Notes: a model not told the origin generated them from the sequence alone. 64,000 nt of DNA from Shewanella halifaxensis HAW-EB4 (GCF_000019185.1 NC_010334.1:3596001-3660000), one strand, 5' to 3'. Shown: positions 1 to 10,084, numbered from the stretch's first letter. Program-made: numbers and translations.

Positions 1-870
1 ATGATTGCAGGAGGCGTCGAGAGCATGTCTCGCGCGCCATTTGTGATGCCAAAGGCGACAAGCCCCTTCGCACGCTCAACCGAATTTTACGATACCACCA
101 TGGGCTGGCGCTTTATCAACCCAGAGTTTGATAAGCACTATGGCACCGAGGCGATGCCGCAAACGGCGGAAAACTTAGCCCAAGACTTTGCCATCTCACG
201 AGAGGCGCAGGATCGCTTTGCGCTATGGAGTCAGCAAAAAGCGGCTAGCGCCCAGGAAGCGGGTCTTTTCGATAATGAAATCGTTCCCGTCACTATCCCT
301 GTGCGCCGCGGTGAGCCGACGGTTTTCAGCAAAGATGAACACCTACGTTTAAGCAGCTTAGAAAAACTCAGTAGCTTAAAACCACTATTTGACAAAGGAG
401 CCATCACCGCTGGCAATGCCTCCGGCATCAATGATGGCGCTGCGGCGCTGCTATTAGCCTCGGCTGAAGGCGTAGTGCAACACAAGCTTAAACCTAGGGC
501 TAAGATCTTGGGTATGGCTGTTGCCGGCGTGCCCCCTCGCGTTATGGGACTAGGACCCGTGCCTGCCACCAACAAGCTGCTAAAACGATTAAATCTGTCT
601 TTGGATGATATGGATCTTTTAGAATTCAATGAGGCGTTTGCAGCGCAGGCGCTGACCTGCATCCGAGAGTTAGGATTAAAAGATGACGACCCCAGAATCA
701 ACCCACAGGGCGGCGCCATCGCACTAGGTCATCCATTGGGGATGAGTGGTGCAAGGCTTGCGACCACCGCTGTCAATCAGCTTGAGCGCACCCAAGGACG
801 TTACGCCCTGTGCACCATGTGTGTCGGCGTTGGTCAAGGCATTGCCATGATAATTGAAAGAGTTAGTTGA
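1..870 (+). CDS. Thiolase, 3-oxoadipyl-CoA / acetyl-CoA acyltransferase type (5' truncated by window)
   Basis: Only the C-terminal 289 residues are present. Family members are about 390-400 aa, so the start and the nucleophilic cysteine of the N-terminal half lie upstream of base 1. Visible thiolase motifs are NEAFAAQ, GGAIALGHPLGMSGARL with the catalytic His, and the C-terminal CTMCVGVGQG with the second catalytic Cys. The GHPLGMSGAR and ALCTMCVGVGQG forms resemble PaaJ/PcaF (3-oxoadipyl-CoA thiolase) more than FadA, but a general acetyl-CoA C-acyltransferase is also possible. It would cleave 3-oxoacyl-CoA with CoA in aromatic or fatty acid catabolism. It is followed by a strong terminator, so it is the last gene of its transcript. 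The family is certain; the exact substrate is inference. Confidence 0.9.
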   Translation: MIAGGVESMSRAPFVMPKATSPFARSTEFYDTTMGWRFINPEFDKHYGTEAMPQTAENLAQDFAISREAQDRFALWSQQKAASAQEAGLFDNEIVPVTIPVRRGEPTVFSKDEHLRLSSLEKLSSLKPLFDKGAITAGNASGINDGAAALLLASAEGVVQHKLKPRAKILGMAVAGVPPRVMGLGPVPATNKLLKRLNLSLDDMDLLEFNEAFAAQALTCIRELGLKDDDPRINPQGGAIALGHPLGMSGARLATTAVNQLERTQGRYALCTMCVGVGQGIAMIIERVS

Positions 871-936
871 AAGAGTTAACTAACTCGTAATAAATGCCAG
901 TAAGAAATGGCGCAAGGAATAGCTGCTCCGTTCACA

Positions 937-1029
<93 letters not shown>

Positions 1030-1053
1030 AGTATTATTCAGCCTAAGAAAACG

Positions 1054-1344
1054 CTAGTAGAAGAACAAGATTAACGCAACAAAAACTGTGATGACTCCCA
1101 AAAGGCTCAAGCTTCTAAGTACCGCCGTTGAATACTGAGTCTGTATCTCCGGGAATAGATAGAAGAAATAGGAAATAGATGGTATGGCTAAATAAAGCCC
1201 ACCAAGCCTCGAACTTGGCGGCACCTCGGTCCCGATTAAGGCCAACCCATAGGCCAAGAAAAGCCCGCTAAAAAGCCACTCAAAACGTCCAAACTCTCGG
1301 TATTTAAACAACACCAAAAGCAGGGGTAAAAATATCAATGCCAT
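1054..1344 (-). CDS. Small hypothetical membrane protein
   Basis: This 96-aa protein is very hydrophobic, with about three predicted membrane segments (roughly residues 1-12, 24-60 and 75-96). I do not recognise a family. The ATG at 1344 has no convincing Shine-Dalgarno sequence, so the true start is uncertain. The ORF converges on the thiolase gene across the microsatellite and is followed upstream by a gene-poor stretch. The composition (Leu, Phe, Tyr rich, few charges) is typical of a real inner-membrane protein rather than a chance ORF, but conservation was not tested. Confidence 0.5.
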   Translation of the reverse strand: MALIFLPLLLVLFKYREFGRFEWLFSGLFLAYGLALIGTEVPPSSRLGGLYLAIPSISYFFYLFPEIQTQYSTAVLRSLSLLGVITVFVALILFFY

Positions 1345-1522
1345 TATCTGAACTTATCTCACAAAGCGACCTAGGTTAGAGCTACTGCTCTCCAAGCTTA
1401 ATCTAGCATTTAGTTCACTAATGGAATAGCCGTTATATGTTGCTATATAAAGACGTCCTTACTCAAAATTAACACAACGGAATAAGGTTTCGCTTATTAA
1501 CTCGAGTACTTAACTGTCATTC

Positions 1523-2467
1523 TTAACTGTTATTCTTAAATCTTACTGGTGACTGGCGAGACTTATCGACCTCAAGTATAAAAACATCTGGCCTCGAATA
1601 ATGCCCTGCAACATCCAGCGCACGCTTTGAGCTAGCCGCCTTTTCAACATCAATATCTAGCAGTATATAGCCCTTCTCTTTAGACATGGGGCCAGCTATG
1701 ATTTCGCCGCTTGGGGATACGATGAGCGAATCTCCGGGATTGATCCAATCCTCATCTGCCGGGTAGAGTCTATCGAGATCAGGAAAATCTTCTGGCAGAT
1801 CTTTTCTTTGCAGCGCTACGCCACAGCACAGTACCCAACATTTTCCCTCTCTAGCGATATGCTGCATAGTGCTAATCCAAGCATCACCGCTGTCATAGGT
1901 CGGTGCGATATATATTTCAACCCCCTGTGAATACAGGGCGTACCTCGCCAGAGGCATATAATTTTCCCAGCATATGAGGCTAGCAATTTTTCCAACTGGC
2001 GTAGTAATCACGTTTAACCCATGGCCATCGCCAAAGCCCCAAACCATACGCTCTGGATTGGTCGGCATCAGTTTACGGTGATGGTTAACGATTTGCCCTT
2101 GGTGATCAATAGTAATGGCGGTGTTATAGATGGTCGACTGGCTATTGGCATAATCTCGCTCGTTTAATCCGCAAACTAGGGTCACAGCTCTCTGTTTAGC
2201 AGCCTCTTGTAGCGGCTTAAGATCATCGGATGACAGATCCACCGAGTTTTGTAGCAAACGCCTATGTAACGCTTCACATACGCCCCAGTCCGCCCCCGGT
2301 CTTAAGCGCCATATCCATGCTGGGTATCCTGGAATGAATGCCTCAGGAAAAACAATAAGTTCTGCACCTTTTTCTGATACCGAATGAACAATTTCTACGG
2401 CTTTTTGAATCGTTGCTTTCTTATCTAGCACACAAGGGGCTTCTTGAATGATGGCGACTTTTTTCAT
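1523..2467 (-). CDS. Nitrilase (carbon-nitrogen hydrolase family)
   Basis: This 314-aa nitrilase-superfamily enzyme has the full Glu-Lys-Cys triad: E42 in FPEAFIPGYP, K132 in HRKLMPT and C166 in LICWENYMP. The C-terminal GHYSRPDVF motif is typical of true nitrilases, which hydrolyse an organic nitrile to the acid and ammonia, rather than of amidases or beta-ureidopropionase. The enzyme is probably cytoplasmic, as no signal peptide is seen. An upstream in-frame ATG at 2512 would add 15 residues, but AAGGGA lies about 8 nt before the ATG at 2467, and family members begin at this point. The gene is monocistronic and divergent from proS. Substrate (aliphatic or arylaceto-nitrile) cannot be assigned. 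Confidence 0.9.
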   Translation of the reverse strand: MKKVAIIQEAPCVLDKKATIQKAVEIVHSVSEKGAELIVFPEAFIPGYPAWIWRLRPGADWGVCEALHRRLLQNSVDLSSDDLKPLQEAAKQRAVTLVCGLNERDYANSQSTIYNTAITIDHQGQIVNHHRKLMPTNPERMVWGFGDGHGLNVITTPVGKIASLICWENYMPLARYALYSQGVEIYIAPTYDSGDAWISTMQHIAREGKCWVLCCGVALQRKDLPEDFPDLDRLYPADEDWINPGDSLIVSPSGEIIAGPMSKEKGYILLDIDVEKAASSKRALDVAGHYSRPDVFILEVDKSRQSPVRFKNNS

Positions 2468-2825
2468 GATTTGATCCCTTCCAATGAACAGTTGAGTTAA
2501 TGGCGTTTTCATCGACCCATAGAAGGATGAGCCCCAGAAAAGTTAAACTCGAGTTTCAGATGTCATGCTCAAGTTTAGCTTAATCGAAACAGATGACTTT
2601 TCCGTCCACTCAGCCCCAAGCATTGTCATTACCGACGCTCCTATAATTCACGGTATAAAGAACCACAAATAAAGTAGTTAAAGTAATAAAGGGCAAAGCG
2701 TCACTGCAAGTCTATACGGCGCTGTATTGCTTAATTTTTAGTAAGTTAATACAGATCGTTTTCACTCATTAGTCCATTGAGACAAAACAAAGCCAATAAA
2801 TTCCACTTAATCTCAAAATCCATAG
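2468..2825. other. Intergenic region between divergent nitrilase and proS genes
   Basis: No plausible small gene is seen. A perfect 12-bp palindrome AAACTCGAGTTT lies at 2545-2556, about 80 bp upstream of the nitrilase start, and could be a regulator site. Nothing else stands out. Confidence 0.4.
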
Positions 2826-2853
2826 GTGACAGAAACCCTACAAGTGATAAAAT
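2826..2853 (+). promoter_or_regulatory. Candidate sigma70 promoter of proS
   Basis: GTGACA (2826-2831) and TAAAAT (2848-2853) are separated by 16 bp. This gives a leader of roughly 25 nt before the proS ATG. Assigned by motif only. Confidence 0.45.
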
Positions 2854-2886
2854 AGCGCCCATTCAACTCAAATTTGGACTCCGGTA

Positions 2887-4599
2887 ATGCGCGTAAGCAA
2901 GTACCTGCTATCAACTCAAAAAGAAACTCCTGCCAATGCAGAAGTCGTTAGTCATCAGTTAATGTTACGTGCGGGTATGATCCGTCGTAACGCATCAGGC
3001 TTATATAGCTGGTTGCCGACAGGTTTACGTGTATTACGTAAAATTGAAGCGATTGTTCGTGAAGAAATGAACAAAGCGGGCTCTGTAGAGATCCTTATGC
3101 CTATGGTTCAACCTGCGGATCTTTGGGTTGAAACGGGTCGTTTTGAAAAGTTTGGTCCTGAACTACTTCGTTTCCAAGACCGTCACAACCGTGACTTCGT
3201 TCTTGGCCCAACTCACGAAGAAGTGATCACCGACATTGTGCGTAAAGAGGTTAACTCATACAAGCAGTTACCACTTAACCTATATCAAATTCAAACCAAG
3301 TTCCGTGACGAAGTTCGTCCACGTTTTGGTGTAATGCGTTCACGTGAATTCTTGATGAAAGATGCTTACTCTTTCCATATCGATCAAGAGACGATGGACG
3401 AAACCTATGAGGCGATGTTCCAAGCCTATAACAATATTTTGACTCGTTTGGGCCTATCCTTCCGTCCAGTAATGGCTGATACCGGTTCTATCGGTGGCAG
3501 CATGTCACACGAATTCCACGTATTAGCTAACAGTGGTGAAGACTTAATCGCTTACTCAACGGAAAGTGATTACGCTGCAAACATTGAGAAATGTGAAGCA
3601 CCACTGCCAACTGAAACACGTCAAGCCGCAACAAGCGAAATGACACTTGTCGACACGCCAAATGCTAAGACCATTGCCGAGCTTGTTGAGCAACACGGTA
3701 TTGCGATTGAGAAAACAGTTAAGACATTAATCGTTAAGGGTGCAACAGAAGAAGCACCACTTGTGGCTATCGTTATTCGTGGCGACCATGAGCTAAACGA
3801 AGTTAAAGCTGAGAAGTTAGATGCTGTACTTGCGCCATTTGAGTTTGCAGACGAAGCTGCTATTAGTGATGCAATCGGTGCAGGCACTGGCTCTATCGGT
3901 CCTGTTGGCCTAAATATGCCTGTCTTTGTTGATCACAGCGTTAGCATCATGAGCGACTTTGGCGCGGGTGCAAACCAAGATGGTAAACACTATTTCGGTA
4001 TCAACTGGGAGCGCGATCTTCCAGAGGCTGCAGCATTTGATCTTCGTAACATCATCGAAGGTGAGCCTAGCCCATGTGGTAAAGGTGTTATCGCACTTCT
4101 TCGCGGTATCGAAGTCGGTCATATCTTCCAGTTAGGTACTAACTACTCTGAAGCGATGAATGCCAACGTACTTGACCAAAATGGTAAGTCAAAGACCCTG
4201 CTTATGGGTTGTTATGGTGTGGGCGTTAGCCGTATGGTTGCCGCTGCAATCGAGCAAAATAATGACGATCGCGGCATTATCTGGCCTGATGCAATTGCAC
4301 CGTTCACCGTTGGTATTTTACCAATGAACATGCACAAGTCACATCGCGTTAAAGATATCGCCGAGCAGCTATATCAAGACCTAAACGATGCGGGTATCGA
4401 AGTGATGTTCGACGACCGTAAAGAGCGTCCAGGCGTGATGTTTGCTGATATGGAGCTTATCGGTATTCCGCATGTTGTGGTTATTGGCGATCGTAACATC
4501 GATAACGGCATGTTCGAATATAAGAACCGTCGCACAGGTGAGAAGCAAGATATCCCACTAGGTGACATTGTTGAGTTCTTAAAAGCACAACACGCTTAA
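2887..4599 (+). CDS. proS: Prolyl-tRNA synthetase
   Basis: This 570-aa protein charges tRNA-Pro with proline. It is the bacterial-type class II enzyme with an inserted editing domain. Class II motif 2 is visible in [17 protein letters not shown]. An INS (YbaK-like) editing domain that clears Ala-tRNA-Pro fills roughly residues 225-400. Motif 3 ([10 protein letters not shown]) and a C-terminal anticodon-binding domain follow. Length matches E. coli ProS (572 aa). The ATG at 2887 gives the canonical MRVSKYLL start. The gene stands alone between a candidate promoter and a strong terminator. Confidence 0.98.
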
Positions 4600-4636
4600 T
4601 CGCTAGCTCTCTTAACAGACAGCCCACTAAATTAAT

Positions 4637-4667
4637 AAAAGCCGATGACTTCATCGGCTTTTTTTTG
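4637..4667 (+). terminator. Rho-independent terminator of proS
   Basis: AAAAGCCGATGA (4637-4648) pairs with TCATCGGCTTTT (4651-4662), followed by a run of T. A textbook terminator 38 bp after the proS stop codon. Confidence 0.93.
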
Positions 4668-4714
4668 CCTGTAATAAATGGGGCTGAGACAGCAAAAACC
4701 ACAATACTTTTGAG

Positions 4715-4985
4715 TAATACCAGTCAGTATAAGAAGTTGATCTACTCAGAACGTTTTTTGGCAAACTAATTCAAGGCGAATAACTGAAAGAATGGTAGCT
4801 CCCTTATGAAGTTGTTCAACGCAGAAGTAGGCAGCCAAAAACGCTCCAGAATGGCGAGTTTTAGCGGCTCTGATACTGTGTTAACGAGCTTAAACGTAGA
4901 ATAACTATGCTCTTCACTCGTTGCCTTGTCTCAGTCCCGCTAAACTCTCGCTGAGCGACCAAATCTTTATAGTGATTGGTATAAG
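4715..4985. mobile_element. MITE-like repeat, copy 1 (about 271 bp)
   Basis: This non-coding segment is about 85-90 percent identical by eye to 34907-35176. The ends are imperfect inverted repeats: left TAATACCAGTCAGTATAAG, right (reverse complement) CTTATACCAATCACTATAA. Both copies are preceded by TGAG. It holds no gene and no transposase. Short length, terminal inverted repeats and dispersed copies fit a miniature inverted-repeat element moved by an unknown transposase elsewhere. No clear target duplication could be delimited. Confidence 0.75.
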
Positions 4986-5086
4986 TTTTAAACTTGTAAC
5001 TTGAACATCTTTGCCGTCTCACATATTCTAAATTTAAGCAGTTGGTTTTGAATGTGTTTAATTTTCAAACGATAAGGAGCGTCGAA

Positions 5087-6211
5087 TTGCCAAATAAAAC
5101 GGCGTTAGTACTGGGTGGTGGTGGCGCTAGGGCCGCATACCAGATTGGGGTACTCAAGGCGATAGTACAGTTTTATCCACGCAACCACGGTATTCCCTTT
5201 AGAATCGTCTGTGGCACTTCTGCTGGCGCAATTAACGCCACCTCTATTGCGACCCATGCTTCCTGCTTTCATCTTGGCGTACGTAAGCTTGAATGGGTAT
5301 GGCGTCATGTTCATGCCCGTAAAGTCTATCAAGCGTCCATTGGTGGAGTATTAATACACTTAAGTAAGATGGCACTGAAAGGCCTTCAAAGCGATGGAGC
5401 CTCCAGCAGTGCTGGCAGCCTATTTAATAGTGACCCCCTAAGAAAATTACTCAGCGATTTAATCAACTTCGAGCGAATCGACCGTAATATTAATAGCGGC
5501 GCACTCGAAGCTGTTAGCCTCGACACCTCTTGCTACAATAACTCGCGCTCGGTCACCTTTTTTCAGGCCAATGCCCATGTCGATAACTGGCAAAGAGATC
5601 GGCGGCACGGCATACGCACTCGGCTCAATACCGATCATCTACTGGCAAGTTCCGCTATTCCGATGGTATTTCCCTCTATTCGATTAAATCAGGAGTACTA
5701 TGGTGATGGCTCAGTACATCAACTGGCACCTTTAAGTAGCCCTATTCATTTAGGCGCCGAGAAGATCATGGTCATTAACCTTGAAAGTCCTCACAAAATT
5801 CAGCCCAAAGAGCTTGATCATCACCCAAAGACCGCCACTATTGCAGGTCACCTGCTCGATACTATCTTTTCTGATACGCTCAATAGCGATCTAGAGAGGC
5901 TTGAACGGATCAACAACACCCTATCTTTAATACCTGAGGAAAGTAAGCAGAAATTAGCGCTTAAAAATATCGAAACCTTAGTGATTAAGCCCAGCGAAGA
6001 TCTAAGCGCAATGGCGTCGCGCTACTTTCAGGATATGCCATTCGCCATTAAAACCATGATGAAAGCATTAGGGATCAACGAGCACTCAGAATCGAGTATT
6101 ATTTCTTATTTATTATTTGAACAAAGTTATTGCAGTGCCTTGATAGAGCTGGGCTATGAGGACGCCATGTGCCAAATTGATGAAATAAAACAATTTTTTA
6201 ATATTAATTAG
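5087..6211 (+). CDS. Patatin-like phospholipase family protein
   Basis: This is a 374-aa patatin-type serine lipase that probably deacylates phospholipids or other acyl esters. Visible features are the oxyanion-hole loop GGGGARAAYQIG (about 10-21), the nucleophile elbow GTSAG with S45, and the catalytic Asp in YYGDGS (D207). The ORF is open to a TTG at 5042, but AAGGAG at 5074-5079 sits 7 nt before an in-frame TTG at 5087, immediately ahead of the conserved core. I therefore take TTG 5087 as the start, giving N-terminus MPNKTALVLGGGG. No signal peptide is seen. The gene's end overlaps the 3' end of the convergent esterase gene by 8 bp. Substrate is unknown. Confidence 0.88.
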   Translation: MPNKTALVLGGGGARAAYQIGVLKAIVQFYPRNHGIPFRIVCGTSAGAINATSIATHASCFHLGVRKLEWVWRHVHARKVYQASIGGVLIHLSKMALKGLQSDGASSSAGSLFNSDPLRKLLSDLINFERIDRNINSGALEAVSLDTSCYNNSRSVTFFQANAHVDNWQRDRRHGIRTRLNTDHLLASSAIPMVFPSIRLNQEYYGDGSVHQLAPLSSPIHLGAEKIMVINLESPHKIQPKELDHHPKTATIAGHLLDTIFSDTLNSDLERLERINNTLSLIPEESKQKLALKNIETLVIKPSEDLSAMASRYFQDMPFAIKTMMKALGINEHSESSIISYLLFEQSYCSALIELGYEDAMCQIDEIKQFFNIN

Positions 6212-6926
6212 ACTTAGTATTATCGGCTAAAAGCGCATTTACAACGCTCTGCCCCCAATCTTGGTAAATTAATGCGCCAGGGTGAAAGCCATCAGTAGCC
6301 ATCGCATCACTATTGAGTTGATGGCCAAACTCCAACAAAGTAAACCTTGGTTCTTGCAAAGCATAGCGCTGCAGTTGCCGGTTAAATGCTTGGCTACGTT
6401 GACCGAGAAACCAACGCAAAGGCTGCGGTAACACCGGGAAATCCCCCATAGGTGGCACCCGCGTCAATATCAAACGCCGACAACCTAGTTTTCTGGTGAC
6501 TAACTCAACCAAAGTTTGTTGCTGACCTATCCACTTATTAACGGTTAAAGGGCTCAGTACGTCATTTACACCTAGCGATACCACAACCGCCTCAAAACGC
6601 ATCTCTTGCTGTTGGACGAGTTCCTGTTGCAACATGTCAATGGCTTGCAGGGTATTGTGACCAGACTTTGCCATTAATCGCCAATCAACCTGATAGTGCT
6701 GGGCAAGCTCATTCACAACAACTCCCGCTAATGCCTGCTGCTGGTGAGCCACGCCGACTCCCGCTGCAGCACTGTCACCTAAGATAAGTACAGATAATGT
6801 CGCACCATTACCGACAGTACCTTGCCTAGGCCCTGCTGCTTCGGGCAGCTGTGGGGTGTTCTTCTTAACTGTGCGACCTTGTAAAAATAAGATCGGTGCC
6901 AACAGAATAAAAATGAGGTAATGCAC
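6204..6926 (-). CDS. SGNH/GDSL-type esterase (TesA-like)
   Basis: This 240-aa SGNH hydrolase has an N-terminal hydrophobic segment (residues 1-16, likely membrane anchor or uncleaved signal). Block I is LILGDSAAAGVG with nucleophile S52, block III is LGVND with N121, and block V is DGFHP with D212 and H215. It should hydrolyse acyl or aryl esters at the cytoplasmic membrane or in the periplasm. It lies downstream of the CPA2 antiporter on the same strand (100-bp gap) and overlaps the convergent patatin gene by 8 bp, so two lipid-ester hydrolases meet tail to tail. The natural substrate is unknown. Confidence 0.85.
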   Translation of the reverse strand: MHYLIFILLAPILFLQGRTVKKNTPQLPEAAGPRQGTVGNGATLSVLILGDSAAAGVGVAHQQQALAGVVVNELAQHYQVDWRLMAKSGHNTLQAIDMLQQELVQQQEMRFEAVVVSLGVNDVLSPLTVNKWIGQQQTLVELVTRKLGCRRLILTRVPPMGDFPVLPQPLRWFLGQRSQAFNRQLQRYALQEPRFTLLEFGHQLNSDAMATDGFHPGALIYQDWGQSVVNALLADNTKSN

Positions 6927-7026
6927 GGTTGCACTCCTTGAATATTCAGCATCAAGAGTTTGGCTGAACCTGTTTTACAACCATTAACTATAGCGAAACT
7001 TTACCGAATGAGGGTTACAGAGAGGC

Positions 7027-8976
7027 TTAGCCTTGCAATAAAAAGATCTCGGCTTTTTCCATGCGTCTAGGCTTACCAAGCAAGATAAGAATATCGCCAG
7101 ACTTTATCTGCCAATCGAGTTCAGGATCCTCAACTTCTGCACCTGCACGCCTTACCGCTCTAAGCTCGACTCTTAATTTTTCCCATGGGATCTGTGACAA
7201 GGTCAGCCCTACAGCATTGGCACCTTTTGGTAGAGCGACTGCGTGTAGCTGCTCCAAGGTAAAGTCGGTTTCAGCACCGGAAAAAAAGCCATGTAAGTAT
7301 TGATAATGGTTTCGCCGCTCAGATTCAAGCCGTTTAAGGATCCGTGCCAGCGGCACTCCACATTGGTACAAAACTTGAGACACTAACATTAAGCTACCCT
7401 CGAGTGTTTCGGGAATAACCTGACTTGCCCCAGCTTCTTCTAACTCTTCCATACCAGAGTCATCTCGTGTACGAACCAAGATTTTAGCCTCTGGAGCCAG
7501 TTGACGGCATAAGGGTAGAACCTCTTCTAGTATTCGCTCACTGCTAAAAGTAATCACGATCAACTTTGCTTCACGCACCTTTGCTTGTTTTAGAATACTT
7601 CTCTTACACACATCACCAAAATAAACAGGCTCTCCAGCGGTTCTCGCCTCAGAGACTCTTTTAGGGTCGAGATCCAGAACTAAATATGGAATAGCTTCAG
7701 TTTTCATGAACCTTGCAATGGTTTGCCCCACTCGACCGTAGCCTAAGATGAGTACCAGATCGCCTTTAGCATCGACTTGGACATTAATCGACTCACTGCT
7801 ATCAGCCTTAGGTTTCAAGCCTTGCAGCATTCTGGCTATATCGACACTGTGCCTTACCAACCAGGGGGCTAATGCCATAGATAGCACGGCAACCATAACC
7901 AATGTGGTACTGGTTTTGTTGTCGAGCAATTGATAGTTAACAGCCAAAGCCAAGACCACAAAACTGAACTCTCCCACCTGCGCTAGACTCAATGCTGTGG
8001 CTACCGAGGAACGAAAAGACTCTTTAGCAGCCTTCAACAGAGAGAACACCACCAGTGCTTTACCTAAGATCACTGCGATAAGGATAAAGATGATTTGCCA
8101 CCAGTACTGGGCGACCAACTGGAAATCCAACAACATACCGATGGAAATAAAAAACAGCCCCATCAATAGATCCCGAAAGGGACGAATGTCAGCCTCAAGC
8201 TGGCGGCGGTACTGACTTTCACCAAGCAGCATACCCGCCATAAAGGCACCTAATGCCATCGATAAACCGAGCCACTGAGTAATGGCGCCAGTTACCAGAG
8301 CAACCACTAGAGTGGAAAGGACAAATAGCTCATTTGAACGTGAGCGAGCCACCTCGTCAAACAGCTTAGGCAAAGCCCACTTACCAAAAGCCATCAATGC
8401 AATAAACGCCAATACGCCCTTTAGCAAGGCAAAAAATACATCGTTCCATAATAGCGCCTCGCCATCACTGGCTAGAATGGGCAGCAAAATTAATAAGGGA
8501 ACAACGGCAATATCTTGAAATAACAGCACACTGACAGAAAGCTCACCATGTCGGCGCCTTAACCAGCCTTGCTCATTGAGTAACTTGAGGACAATGGCAG
8601 TCGATGACAGTGCGATAGCAGCACCAACAACAACCGACTCGGTCACGCTGAGATTACATAACAGCGCAATTCCCATGCTTAAAACGGTGGTCACGACGAC
8701 TTGAGCACTACCTAAGCCAAATACGGTGCGACGCATTGCCCAAAGCCTAGGCAAGGAAAACTCGAGTCCTAGACTAAACATCAGTAACACGACACCGAGT
8801 TCGGCAACTGACTGCATCTGATGCTGGGTAAACCAGTGAAAGCCACTTGGACCACTTATCACTCCGGTCACCAGGTAAGCTAAGATCGCTGGCAAGCCTG
8901 CACGTCGGAGTATAGCAATTGAAACAATTGCAATGACCAGCATCAGTAGAATTTGAATGAGAAAGCCATGTTCCAT
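7027..8976 (-). CDS. CPA2-family monovalent cation:proton antiporter with TrkA-N and TrkA-C domains
   Basis: This is a 649-aa KefB/KefC-type transporter. The first 385 or so residues form about 12-13 membrane helices (Na/H exchanger domain). A cytoplasmic Rossmann RCK/TrkA-N domain follows, with nucleotide loop LGYGRVGQTIARF near residue 408. A C-terminal TrkA-C domain covers about 560-649. It is expected to exchange K+ or Na+ for H+ under nucleotide control. It is longer than E. coli KefB (601 aa) and carries the extra TrkA-C module, so the exact E. coli orthologue is not claimed. The start at 8976 (MEHGFLIQILLML) is typical of the family. Confidence 0.92.
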   Translation of the reverse strand: MEHGFLIQILLMLVIAIVSIAILRRAGLPAILAYLVTGVISGPSGFHWFTQHQMQSVAELGVVLLMFSLGLEFSLPRLWAMRRTVFGLGSAQVVVTTVLSMGIALLCNLSVTESVVVGAAIALSSTAIVLKLLNEQGWLRRRHGELSVSVLLFQDIAVVPLLILLPILASDGEALLWNDVFFALLKGVLAFIALMAFGKWALPKLFDEVARSRSNELFVLSTLVVALVTGAITQWLGLSMALGAFMAGMLLGESQYRRQLEADIRPFRDLLMGLFFISIGMLLDFQLVAQYWWQIIFILIAVILGKALVVFSLLKAAKESFRSSVATALSLAQVGEFSFVVLALAVNYQLLDNKTSTTLVMVAVLSMALAPWLVRHSVDIARMLQGLKPKADSSESINVQVDAKGDLVLILGYGRVGQTIARFMKTEAIPYLVLDLDPKRVSEARTAGEPVYFGDVCKRSILKQAKVREAKLIVITFSSERILEEVLPLCRQLAPEAKILVRTRDDSGMEELEEAGASQVIPETLEGSLMLVSQVLYQCGVPLARILKRLESERRNHYQYLHGFFSGAETDFTLEQLHAVALPKGANAVGLTLSQIPWEKLRVELRAVRRAGAEVEDPELDWQIKSGDILILLGKPRRMEKAEIFLLQG

Positions 8977-9181
8977 CTGTGCGGTGTACTCCTTAACCCA
9001 AAGACATTCGTCAAAATGCCGACACTAATATTTTCCATTCACTTAACTAGAGAGTAACTGAATGACAAATAAAGACAAATATAATTACTTTATCATTAGG
9101 CACGATTTTTGCTTAATCTATATGTAAGAGCATTAACTTTGCGTTAACGCAACACAGTTAGAACACAGGGAGTAAATACCA

Positions 9182-10084
9182 ATGGAATTTGGCCTAGCAA
9201 CCGAGTCTTTCCCTATTAAATACCGCAAACCTAATAGTATGCCTATACCATTGGGGCTTGATCTAGTTGATATCATCCAACAACTGCATCAACATCTAGA
9301 CCCTAGGACAGTATTTGCCTGCTTTGGCAAAATAATGGGGCAACATTTGCCGCTTTATGGTGTTCGCCTAGCTTATAAGGGCTATCAATTCCATTGGGGC
9401 CAACAAAATGGTTATGCCATTGAGCAAAAGCTAGCCTTATCCGACGGTCAAGTCACCGTTAACTATAATCTAAAAGCGCCTTTAGTGCCGTCTCAAACCC
9501 AGAAGTTAAACCAGCTGCAAGAGCTTGTGTTACAACCGCTGTTTAACGCTATCCAATATAAAGAGATGTCTCTACAGGCTATGTATGACGCGCTGACAAA
9601 CTTAGGTAATCGTCATTACTATCAAGAATCATTAAGAAAAGAGCTTGCTCGGGCCGAGCGTAATAACGAGAGTTTTTCATTAATTACTCTCGATTTAGAT
9701 AACTTTAAGCAGCTCAATGATGACTTTGGTCATCAGTTAGGCGATAGCGCCTTAGTTGAGTTTGCAAAGATGCTCAATACAACCATCAGAAACAGTGACC
9801 AAGCATTTCGTATAGGTGGCGATGAATTTACCATATTAGTTCAAGCCAACGTTGAGGCTGCAGGTATTTTGTGTCAACGGATCTTAGATGCCATCGCAAT
9901 TCATCAATATTTAGAAAAGTATCAAGTAAAAACCAGCATGGGTGTGGCGCAGTGGCGACATAATGATACTGAAGAGAGTCTTTACCAGCGTGCTGATAAT
10001 GCGCTATATGAGGCGAAGGCGGCAGGACGTCAGTGCTATCGTATATGTAGAACAAGCCCGACATCGTCAGCGGTCGCCAAATAA
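9182..10084 (+). CDS. Diguanylate cyclase (GGDEF domain)
   Basis: This 300-aa protein makes c-di-GMP from two GTP. The C-terminal GGDEF domain (about 130-290) has an intact signature IGGDEF (212-216). The inhibitory I-site RNSD (203-206) stands five residues before it, so product feedback is likely retained. The N-terminal 125 residues are an unrecognised soluble domain without membrane helices, probably sensory. AGGGAG precedes the ATG at 9182. Its last 49 bp overlap the 3' end of tilS on the opposite strand. There is no EAL domain. Confidence 0.93.
   Translation: MEFGLATESFPIKYRKPNSMPIPLGLDLVDIIQQLHQHLDPRTVFACFGKIMGQHLPLYGVRLAYKGYQFHWGQQNGYAIEQKLALSDGQVTVNYNLKAPLVPSQTQKLNQLQELVLQPLFNAIQYKEMSLQAMYDALTNLGNRHYYQESLRKELARAERNNESFSLITLDLDNFKQLNDDFGHQLGDSALVEFAKMLNTTIRNSDQAFRIGGDEFTILVQANVEAAGILCQRILDAIAIHQYLEKYQVKTSMGVAQWRHNDTEESLYQRADNALYEAKAAGRQCYRICRTSPTSSAVAK

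Noticed and set aside
4481..4702. Minus-strand ORF overlapping the proS 3' end and terminator
   Set aside because: It is antisense to proS and passes through the terminator hairpin; no start signal.
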